A stretch of DNA of 32,451 nucleotides from Fibrobacter sp. (GTDB lineage: Bacteria; Fibrobacterota; Fibrobacteria; Fibrobacterales; Fibrobacteraceae): assembly GCA_017959225.1 (NCBI GenBank), contig JAGDBD010000104.1, positions 1-32,451 on the forward strand. Reading direction: 5' to 3'. The notes under the pieces were generated by a model, which was not told where the DNA came from, did no database searches, and saw nothing but the letters and a program-made list of their open reading frames with translations. Position 1 is the first letter of the stretch; each line of letters starts with the position of its first letter. Both the position numbers and the translations under genes were made by a program. This document shows, piece by piece, positions 24,065 through 30,964 of this stretch.

Positions 24065-24705
24065 TTTTTCACAACCTCAGCCGCTTCCGATTTGCGGATC
24101 GGCGTAATACCGATTTCCACGCGGCGGTTCAAACGGCGATTTTCTTCACTCGTATTCGGTACACGGGGATGGAATTCTCCAAAGCCTGCTGCAAAGACCC
24201 GTTCTCCTGGGAAGCCTTGATTTATAAGGGTTTTCACCACATTTACAGCGCGTTCTGTAGAAAGGTTCCAGTTTGTATATGTGGGAGAATTCGTCGGAGT
24301 GTCATCGGTAAAGCCCGAGACCATGATCGCATCTCCGGAATCCAAAACATCTTGCAATCCTTGACCGATGGATTTGATGATGTTCACACCTTCTGCAGTC
24401 AAATCGGCTCCGTTACGCGGAAAAAGGAAAGACGCCTGAATTTGGATGTTTCCATTTTCTAGCGCAATGATTCCCTTTTCGAGAGGCGCTTTTAAGCTTT
24501 GAGAGAGCAGAGCATTGCGTTCCTTCGCCACACGGCGCATTTCTTCTTGGCAGCTCACGACTTCCTGTTCGGTACGCGTCAACGCTTCCGCTTTCTTTTC
24601 TTTCATGGTCGTCATGGCGACAAATGCAAGAATGAACAAAGCAAGCAGACCCGCGGTCAAGTCCGTAAAAACAAGCCAGTGGCTTTCTTCGCGACGCTTC
24701 GCCAT
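24061..24705 (-). CDS. MotB/ZorB-like proton-channel subunit with OmpA peptidoglycan-binding domain
   Basis: A 214-residue inner-membrane protein. A short basic N terminus leads to one transmembrane helix (about 11-33, WLVFTDLTAGLLALFILAFVAM) whose D15 sits where MotB-type proteins carry the proton-binding aspartate. A coiled segment (about 35-75) follows, and then an OmpA-like domain at about 80-205 (VSGFTDDTPTNSPTYTNWNLSTERAVNVV, GFGEFHPRVPNTSEENRRLNRRVEI) that binds peptidoglycan. It starts 3 bases after the MotA-like gene stops. Such pairs make ion-driven stators (MotAB, ZorAB). No flagellar gene is in the window, so a non-flagellar role is likely. Confidence 0.88.
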   Translation of the reverse strand: MAKRREESHWLVFTDLTAGLLALFILAFVAMTTMKEKKAEALTRTEQEVVSCQEEMRRVAKERNALLSQSLKAPLEKGIIALENGNIQIQASFLFPRNGADLTAEGVNIIKSIGQGLQDVLDSGDAIMVSGFTDDTPTNSPTYTNWNLSTERAVNVVKTLINQGFPGERVFAAGFGEFHPRVPNTSEENRRLNRRVEIGITPIRKSEAAEVVKK

Positions 24706-24708
24706 GGA

Positions 24709-26520
24709 TTATTCCGCCTTCTTAGGAGCCTTCTGAACCTGATCCAGAATTTCAAGGAGAATTTCCTGGGTCTTCAAAGCGTTTTCAAGCAGCACTTCGC
24801 CGGAACGTTCCTGGAAAGACTGCAACGCGGTATTCAGCTGTTCAATAAAGTTCTGTTCGTTTTCACGTTCCGGAACATCGCCCGAAAGTTTCGAAAGCAC
24901 CACTTCGATGCCCTTGCCGAACATTTCGAGGTTCGCTGCGAATTCGGACTGGTTCACACGCATAAGCTTTGCCGCTTCCGCAATGTTAGAGCCAAGAGCT
25001 TCCGTCGATTCGTTTTCCTTGATGACGCGGTTATCGATACCGGTAATGAGGGCCTGTTGCGAAGCCACAAGGGATTCGGAAGATTTGGCAAGTTCCGCAA
25101 AAGACGTCTGAACCTTCTGGGAAAGGTTTTCGATTTCAGTGGTAACCGTATTCGAAAGTCCAACCGTGGAATCGTTTGCCTTGGAAGCCACGTCTTCGGC
25201 AACGGAACACAAAATTTCAAGGCCTTTCTGTTCAGCTTCCGCCACCTTTTCGGTAGAAACCTTGAGAGATTCCATAAAGGAATTCCACTGTTCCCCGGAG
25301 TTCGCCATTTGCGTATCGAGATGAGAAGAAATGGAATTTGCAACGCTGGAAGAAAGGTTCGAAATTTCTTTTTCAAGACCGTCCACAACGCCCGATTCAA
25401 TGGATTTGACGCTGGTCGAAAGCTTCTGCATTTCTTCGGAAAGTCCAGAAGTCACTAATGACAAGGAATCTCGCAGTTCTGCCGTAGCAGACTTCCCAGA
25501 TTCGGCAACGCTTGCTGCTGCATTCTTTTGAACCAAAGCGAATTCTTCGGAAAGCTTTTGGACCGCAGCCTGCATGCCTTCGAGAGCGGACTTCTGCGCA
25601 AGGGCAAGATCTTGCATCGCCTTTTCGCCAAACTTCGAAATGCTTTCCACAAAGGACTGTTGCAGCTCGGAAAGATTCTTCTTTTGCGCCACTTCCAAAG
25701 AAGCAAGGCTCGAAGTCAAAGAATTTGTACGGGAAGCTTCCGCAGCCTTCGACGCATCCACAATGCTCCGGAAATCCGCAGCACGGGCTTCGTCCGAAGA
25801 CTTCACCGTTTCAATCAGACGACGGATTTCGTTCGCCGCTTCATTTTCTGCTGATGCAGACTTCGGAATCAAATAGAAAAGAGTGAATTCATCCAGTTCC
25901 GCAATCAAGGCTTCATGGTCCGATTCATAGGATCCATGGATCGTATTCAAAACAAGTGCAGCGAACAAACCGCAAAGCGAAGAGCCGAAAATACCCTTCA
26001 TGCTCGCAAAAATATTCTGGATAATTCCCAAGGTCGTTTCGGAAGTCGCATTCGTATCGATAGCAGAACCGGCAGCATTAATCGAAAGCATTAAACCGAA
26101 GAATGTACCCATCAAACCGAGGAGCACAACGACACCGCCATTGCTACGCACAGAAACATCTTCTTTTGAAATCCAAGTGGACTTTAAGAACGGAAGATCC
26201 TGCACGGAAACCTTCACCTGCTTTGCAGCCAGGCTTTTCAAAAAGCGTACACGGGAATTCAGAATGCCATCTGCTTCCGTATCTTCATTCGACGGAACGC
26301 TTCCCGCATTGTAAATGTCCGCATATTTCTTAGCCAGTTCCCTTTCTTTCGCCGTTTTCTGAATTCCGCGGAACACATTCCACGAAGTCAACAGATAGAT
26401 TGCAAAAATGGCAATCATAATGAGCCAGCCAAAAAGCGGAGCTCCAAAGTAAACGGTTCCAACCGCAAGAACGATTGCACCGATCAGGGAAATAATTAAA
26501 GTCCGAGAAGATTTTGTCAT
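24709..26520 (-). CDS. MotA/ZorA-like proton-channel subunit with long coiled-coil tail
   Basis: A 603-residue inner-membrane protein. Four transmembrane segments (about 8-27, 30-47, 127-148 and 176-194) follow the MotA/TolQ/ExbB plan; the third carries the family motif LGLMGTFFGLML and the fourth SSLCGLFAALVLNTIHG. Residues about 200-600 are a continuous Ser/Ala/Glu-rich coiled coil without membrane segments, which would project into the cytoplasm as the tail of ZorA does. Ordinary MotA, TolQ and ExbB lack it. The gene begins 2 bases after the previous stop and ends 3 bases before the MotB-like partner. It likely forms the pentameric channel of a proton-driven motor; what the tail contacts is unknown. 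Confidence 0.85.
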   Translation of the reverse strand: MTKSSRTLIISLIGAIVLAVGTVYFGAPLFGWLIMIAIFAIYLLTSWNVFRGIQKTAKERELAKKYADIYNAGSVPSNEDTEADGILNSRVRFLKSLAAKQVKVSVQDLPFLKSTWISKEDVSVRSNGGVVVLLGLMGTFFGLMLSINAAGSAIDTNATSETTLGIIQNIFASMKGIFGSSLCGLFAALVLNTIHGSYESDHEALIAELDEFTLFYLIPKSASAENEAANEIRRLIETVKSSDEARAADFRSIVDASKAAEASRTNSLTSSLASLEVAQKKNLSELQQSFVESISKFGEKAMQDLALAQKSALEGMQAAVQKLSEEFALVQKNAAASVAESGKSATAELRDSLSLVTSGLSEEMQKLSTSVKSIESGVVDGLEKEISNLSSSVANSISSHLDTQMANSGEQWNSFMESLKVSTEKVAEAEQKGLEILCSVAEDVASKANDSTVGLSNTVTTEIENLSQKVQTSFAELAKSSESLVASQQALITGIDNRVIKENESTEALGSNIAEAAKLMRVNQSEFAANLEMFGKGIEVVLSKLSGDVPERENEQNFIEQLNTALQSFQERSGEVLLENALKTQEILLEILDQVQKAPKKAE

Positions 26521-26522
26521 TG

Positions 26523-27413
26523 TTATCCCACGGTTTTATGAGTAAAAAGATCCAACTGTCCACGCGAAAAGCCGCGCAGATACAAAAGCCATTTATCGCG
26601 ATACCACTTGCCGATAAAAAGCGTTAAGCCTTGAGCGTAATCGCAGAAGTCATCGGTAAAAGCGAGGAACGCATTTTCATAAGCGATATTCGCATTGTTT
26701 GCGCCTACATTCTTAGCACAGGAACGGGCCGTCTGGTAGTGACGCTTATCGCGAGGCGGCTTAAATTCCGCCATAAAACGATTTCGAGAAATTCCTGCTA
26801 AAGAAGCGCGAAGGCGAGACGTCAAAGCGTATTCGCTTGAACGCAAAGCCGATTCCAGGGCCGGTAAAATTTTAGAAGAAGCGTCCACAGCACTTTCTTT
26901 ATACCACAAGCGCGAAAGCTTGTCTTGCATATGTTCGACACGACCCGAAAGATTGACAAGCAACTTTTCGGCATCACCCACCATCAAGTGGATGGTCGAA
27001 AAATAGAGGTTGCGAAGTTTCTCTGCCGTCGCTGTATAGTACCAGCCATCGTCGTCACATGCGATGTACTGGTTCTGCGAAAGCATACGGGTGATTTCAT
27101 CCGTTGCAAAACGTTGAATCCACTTGGCGCGGAATTCTTCAAATTTTTGACGGTATTCGTCGAGAATAATCGGGAAATCTTCAGCGGCGATTTTCCAAGC
27201 GGCCTTACCATTGGAAATCATTTCGCTGCCCGCCATCATTTCTTCCGGGTTCGATTCTGCTGCGTCCAAATGTTCATAAAGCGCAATGGACCAGCGAATG
27301 TCCATCGCCTGGGAAAGGCTCGCCAGTTCCGAAGCACGGTCCAAACGGAAACCGAGACCGAGCAAGCTCGTCCCCGTCATCTTCCGAATCGCTCTACGAA
27401 ATTTTTCTTCCAC
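26523..27413 (-). CDS. Unknown cytoplasmic protein of the ZorAB-like operon
   Basis: A 296-residue, mostly helical protein with no signal peptide or clear membrane helix. Recognisable stretches are WSIALYEHLDAAESNPEEM, WIQRFATDEITRMLSQNQYIACDDDGWYY and FLAFTDDFCDYAQGLTLFIGKWYRDKWLLYLRGF; it is unusually rich in Trp and Tyr for a soluble protein. The GTG start at 27413 has AGGGG upstream; the next Met, 12 codons in, is the alternative. It sits 2 bases before the MotA-like gene, so it is probably made with it. Proteobacterial clusters with a DUF3348-DUF802-OmpA-DUF2894 order have an unknown gene in the same place; whether this one is related cannot be told by eye. Confidence 0.75.
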   Translation of the reverse strand: MEEKFRRAIRKMTGTSLLGLGFRLDRASELASLSQAMDIRWSIALYEHLDAAESNPEEMMAGSEMISNGKAAWKIAAEDFPIILDEYRQKFEEFRAKWIQRFATDEITRMLSQNQYIACDDDGWYYTATAEKLRNLYFSTIHLMVGDAEKLLVNLSGRVEHMQDKLSRLWYKESAVDASSKILPALESALRSSEYALTSRLRASLAGISRNRFMAEFKPPRDKRHYQTARSCAKNVGANNANIAYENAFLAFTDDFCDYAQGLTLFIGKWYRDKWLLYLRGFSRGQLDLFTHKTVG

Positions 27414-27422
27414 GCGTTCCCC

Positions 27423-28124
27423 TTAAAAGCCCGATTCAATTCTTTGCCAGACGCTTTTTGAAACCTTTCTACCTTTGCCGGCAAGGTCATCGGATTCCTT
27501 GCGAATATCCGCTTCCAAATTATTGGTCACCGATTTTGCATCGCCATCAAAGGTCGTTCCTTTGTAAAGATAGAGTCCAAAAACGTTTTCGTGGATCTTC
27601 GTGTTGCGAAAACGCACCGATCCGACGCCCACCGAAAGCGCAAAGCGATTCCGCTTAAAATCGCAGCCTACAAGATCAAATCTGGGAGAATTTTCTACCC
27701 AAAGTCCGTAGTAATTATTGACGAACTTGACATTTTCAAAAATTCCCTGGGACCGAATCACCGTGTTGCGGAACGAATTTTCCACTCGCAAATTTTTGAC
27801 TTCAAAGTAATTGTCGCCTGTGGAAAAGTACAGACCGTTCCACGATTCCGAAGAATCCGCATTCAAAAAGGCTACCGGCTTTTGAACGGTTCCATTGATA
27901 TGAACCGTGCCCCGCAAATAAAGCTTTGCATAGCCGCTAAAGAAAACTTCTACACCGGGCTCGATTTCAAGCGTGTCTTCGGCACCCAGAACAAAGCTCG
28001 TTTCCAAAAGATACGGTGACGAAACCGATGAAAGCAAAACCTTGTGATGCTTCACCGCCGGAAAAGGCGTTACCGCATAAGACACGCCTAAAAGACATAG
28101 GAAAGCTAAGAGCAATCGTTTCAT
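27423..28124 (-). CDS. Exported right-handed beta-helix protein
   Basis: A 233-residue protein with a signal peptide (MKRLLLAFLCLLGVSYA, cleavage near residue 17). The mature part has a repeating pattern of short strands and turns (LEIEPGVEVFFSGYAKLYLRGTVHINGTVQKPVAFLNAD, FEVKNLRVENSFRNTVIRSQGIFENVKFVNNYYGLWVENSPRFDLVGCDFKRNRFALSVGVGSVRFRNTKIHENVFGLYLY) typical of NosD/pectate-lyase-like parallel beta-helices. No catalytic residues of polysaccharide lyases are evident. Its ATG overlaps the lipoprotein stop by 4 bases, and the next gene starts 9 bases after it. It probably acts in the periplasm or outer surface beside the motor complex. Confidence 0.8.
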   Translation of the reverse strand: MKRLLLAFLCLLGVSYAVTPFPAVKHHKVLLSSVSSPYLLETSFVLGAEDTLEIEPGVEVFFSGYAKLYLRGTVHINGTVQKPVAFLNADSSESWNGLYFSTGDNYFEVKNLRVENSFRNTVIRSQGIFENVKFVNNYYGLWVENSPRFDLVGCDFKRNRFALSVGVGSVRFRNTKIHENVFGLYLYKGTTFDGDAKSVTNNLEADIRKESDDLAGKGRKVSKSVWQRIESGF

Positions 28125-28957
28125 TCGCGAACGCTCCTCAGCGTAATTTTTTGACGTACGCGCAAATCCGGAATGGTGTCTCCACTTTTCTTTTCGATGA
28201 CACGCATCTTTCCTTCAATGTTCAATTCCCCTTCAACGACCTTTCCAGCGGCAATGTCAAAAAGGATGGTTCCCGTTCCAAGCACAAAGTCCGAGCTTTC
28301 CATCACCTGAGCGTCGTCTTCACTGTTTTGCTTGTACCGAACGTTCATTTGGAGTTTTGCAATTTTCACACCGTCCCGGTCAAAGACTTCTTCCAATTTG
28401 AACCATTTATAAACCACGCTCTGCTTATGATTGTCATCCGTTAAAACCTGTTGACGTTCCCAGGAATCTCCCACCTCCAGCGGACTCGACGGAAGAACCG
28501 GCTGAACTTTGAGGAAAATGCGGCGAATATCCACATCGCCCACATCCGGAAGGGCTACCATGTCATCGAACCGGACAGAACTCATTTCCCCATCGCTTCC
28601 CATTTTGTACTGAACCGCTTGAGTCTTCAAATAGCGCTGAATGTGATCCGTTTCTTCGACAGAGCGATTATCCGAAATGTAACTAGCCGAATCCACCCGA
28701 AGTAAAAAACGTCCCGTTCCGTCGTCATAAGCAGAAAGCAGTTCGGAATGAACCAAAACATTCACCGTCGCTGTCATCGACTGTTGAACTTCCGCCTGAG
28801 CATTTTCCGGAGAATTCAACAACACGTGCAACGAACTTTTTAGTTCATAGTTTTCCGGAGTCGGATTCTGGGTGTTGAAGCCGAGAGATATAGATTTGTC
28901 TTCGCATGCGACAAATACAAGCGAAAACAGAAGAGACAGGAGCGCAATACGGTTCAT
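28121..28957 (-). CDS. Lipoprotein of unknown function, first gene of the envelope unit
   Basis: A 278-residue lipoprotein with the lipobox VFVAC (Cys18). The mature part looks like a beta-rich periplasmic domain (ALPDVGDVDIRRIFLKVQPVLPSSPLEVGDSWERQQVLTDD, SDFVLGTGTILFDIAAGKVVEGELNIEGKMRVIEKK). The GDSWERQ and AAGKVVEGELN stretches recall DUF6263-type lipoproteins, though this is by eye only. It starts 14 bases after the tadA stop, so it may be read from the upstream operon as well as from a promoter of its own. It overlaps the beta-helix gene by 4 bases. Confidence 0.75.
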   Translation of the reverse strand: MNRIALLSLLFSLVFVACEDKSISLGFNTQNPTPENYELKSSLHVLLNSPENAQAEVQQSMTATVNVLVHSELLSAYDDGTGRFLLRVDSASYISDNRSVEETDHIQRYLKTQAVQYKMGSDGEMSSVRFDDMVALPDVGDVDIRRIFLKVQPVLPSSPLEVGDSWERQQVLTDDNHKQSVVYKWFKLEEVFDRDGVKIAKLQMNVRYKQNSEDDAQVMESSDFVLGTGTILFDIAAGKVVEGELNIEGKMRVIEKKSGDTIPDLRVRQKITLRSVRE

Positions 28958-28971
28958 GTCTCAAAAATAAC

Positions 28972-29475
28972 TTATGAAATGGATTGTTTTGGAGGCTTTG
29001 CGCCAGAATCGCCCTTCTTTAAGCGCATTTCCATAAAAAACGCCTTGAGAATGCCCAAACATTCTTCCGCTTTCACGCCGCCCGTAACCTGAACTTTTTG
29101 CCCAATGGCATTGTTCGTGATGACGTCAATGGTCGTGCCGCAGCCACCAAAACGCGTATCGGGAGATCCGTACACGATCCGAGAAATTCGGCTGTTCAAA
29201 ATTGCGCCTGCACACATGGGGCAGGGTTCAAGCGTCACGTAGAGAGTCGCCCCGGAAAGGCGCCAGTTTTCAAGAGCCGCGGAAGCAGCCCCGATAGCAA
29301 TAATTTCGGCATGGGCTGTTGCGTCTTTCAAAGTTTCCACCTGATTGTATCCACGGGCAATGCAGCGCCCATCCTTTACGATGACGCAACCGATGGGAAC
29401 TTCGCCCAAATCATAAGCACGTTCAGCTTCACGTAAAGCCGCTTCCATCCAGCGGATATCTTCTTGATCGGTCAT
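28972..29475 (-). CDS. tadA: tRNA adenosine(34) deaminase
   Basis: TadA converts adenosine to inosine at position 34 of tRNA-Arg(ACG). The 167-residue product has the zinc and proton-shuttle motif HAE (H55, E57) and the PCPMC motif (C85, C88), with the expected surroundings (LGEVPIGCVIVKDG, LYVTLEPCPMCAGAILNSRI, GGCGTTIDV). Its ATG overlaps the stop of the symporter gene by 4 bases. The stop lies 14 bases before the lipoprotein start. Confidence 0.95.
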   Translation of the reverse strand: MTDQEDIRWMEAALREAERAYDLGEVPIGCVIVKDGRCIARGYNQVETLKDATAHAEIIAIGAASAALENWRLSGATLYVTLEPCPMCAGAILNSRISRIVYGSPDTRFGGCGTTIDVITNNAIGQKVQVTGGVKAEECLGILKAFFMEMRLKKGDSGAKPPKQSIS

Positions 29476-30962
29476 GGATTTTCCTCAGCAGAAACTTCTG
29501 CGCGTTTGGGGAATACAAAGCGAAACAGATTCGCCATGATCAAAGTCGAAGCACACGAAATCACAGGATTCCAGAAAAAGCTGAACACGCCTCCAAATGG
29601 AGGTGCATAAGAAGGCAGCACGGGAACTTTGTTAAAGAGTAAAATGGAAGCCATGCCACAGATTACGCCTAAAACCACCGCCTTAGAACTTACTTTGTGC
29701 GTAAAGAACGCAAGAAGGAAAAGCGCAAGAAGTGGTCCCGTAAAAAGTCCGGTAAAGAACAGAGCGTTAGAAAGCAAGGAGCTTTGCATATCGACAGCGA
29801 TAAAAGCGCATAAAGTGCTGAGAATCGCCCAGAGAATCGTCCACTTTTTCGCTTTGGAAAGAGCATCAACGTTTTCCGAACGCACAAGCAAAATATCTTT
29901 CACCGAAGTGTTTCCCAGGGAATTGATTGCGCTCGAAAGGCTACTCATGGCAGCGGCATAAATGGCAGCAATGACAAGTCCCGTTGCGCCCGGAGGTAGT
30001 ACGTTCACAATAAAATGCGGAAAGACTTCGTTCAGCTTCATTCCTTCCGGCAAAACGGCAACGCCTTTTGTCTGGTAGTAAACAAAAAGCCCTGCGCCCA
30101 CCCAAAAGAACACAACCGAAATAAAAACCCCAAGGATCATGCTGAGAACGCTGGAAGCGTTTGCCGACTTCACCGATTTGCAGCTCAAGTAACGCTGCAC
30201 AAATTGCTGGTCACAACCGCGAATCGATATTTCTATCACTCCATAGGCTAAACCTGCCGAAAGCAAATTTCGCGCATTCGCAGGATCCCAATTGGAAGCG
30301 TCAAAAAATTTGGTTTTACCAGCAGCCGAAGCCAAATCGACCATTTCCTGGAAGCCGCCAATACCTTTTGCCAAAATATAAAGCGTAACGATTCCACCGC
30401 CAAAAAGCACGAGGAACTGCAAAACATCTGTCCAAATCACCGCTTTGAACCCACCATACCAAGTGTAAAGCGTCGCAACGACAGCCGTTACAAGAATCGC
30501 CCAGTGGATATCAATTCCGAGGATGGGAGCAAGCACAAGGGACGGGGCATAAAGCAAAATGCCCATGCGCAAAAGCAAGTGCAAGCTGTAAAAAATAGCC
30601 GCCAACCGGCGTACCGCTGGAGAAAACCGAATTTCAAAAAGTTCGTAAGCGCTAGAAATTTTTGACTTTCGAATACGCGGAATAAACACAAAGCCCACAA
30701 CGATAATCGCAATCAAAGCCCCGATATTGTTCATGAGATAGCTCATGTCCGCGGCATAAGCCTCTGCCGGATTTCCAAGGAAGGTTGTTGCGCTTACCGA
30801 AGTTGCAATCAGGCTAATGCCCACTGCAAACCAGGGCATTGCTCCACCACCCCGCATATATTCGCTAAAGCCTTTATTGCTTCCTCGGGACGCCCAAAGT
30901 CCAACGCCCACCGAAAAAAGAACATACAGTGCAAGCACCAACCAGTCTAAACATGTGAACAT
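29472..30962 (-). CDS. Sodium:solute symporter (SSS family)
   Basis: A 496-residue inner-membrane transporter with about 13-14 hydrophobic segments. SSS features include the N-terminal GVGLWASRGSNKGFSEYMRGGGAMPWFAVGISLIATSVSATTFLGNPAEAY, the GGFKAVIWTDVLQF motif, and IYAAAMSSLSSAINSLGNTSVKDI, which carries the conserved Ser/Thr residues for sodium binding. It uses the sodium gradient to import a small solute, possibly a sugar, carboxylate or amino acid. It begins 2 bases after the stop of the GAF-GGDEF gene, and tadA follows with a 4-base overlap. Confidence 0.92.
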   Translation of the reverse strand: MFTCLDWLVLALYVLFSVGVGLWASRGSNKGFSEYMRGGGAMPWFAVGISLIATSVSATTFLGNPAEAYAADMSYLMNNIGALIAIIVVGFVFIPRIRKSKISSAYELFEIRFSPAVRRLAAIFYSLHLLLRMGILLYAPSLVLAPILGIDIHWAILVTAVVATLYTWYGGFKAVIWTDVLQFLVLFGGGIVTLYILAKGIGGFQEMVDLASAAGKTKFFDASNWDPANARNLLSAGLAYGVIEISIRGCDQQFVQRYLSCKSVKSANASSVLSMILGVFISVVFFWVGAGLFVYYQTKGVAVLPEGMKLNEVFPHFIVNVLPPGATGLVIAAIYAAAMSSLSSAINSLGNTSVKDILLVRSENVDALSKAKKWTILWAILSTLCAFIAVDMQSSLLSNALFFTGLFTGPLLALFLLAFFTHKVSSKAVVLGVICGMASILLFNKVPVLPSYAPPFGGVFSFFWNPVISCASTLIMANLFRFVFPKRAEVSAEENP

Positions 30963-30964
30963 CG

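Noticed and set aside
24499-25458. A 319-residue plus frame opposite the MotA/ZorA-like gene.
   Set aside because: It is a Phe/Arg-rich shadow of the coiled-coil gene with no recognisable domain.
23378-28957. Complete Zorya defence system.
   Set aside because: The ZorA- and ZorB-like genes are there, but no ZorC/ZorD helicase or ZorE nuclease is present, so a canonical Zorya call is not supported.
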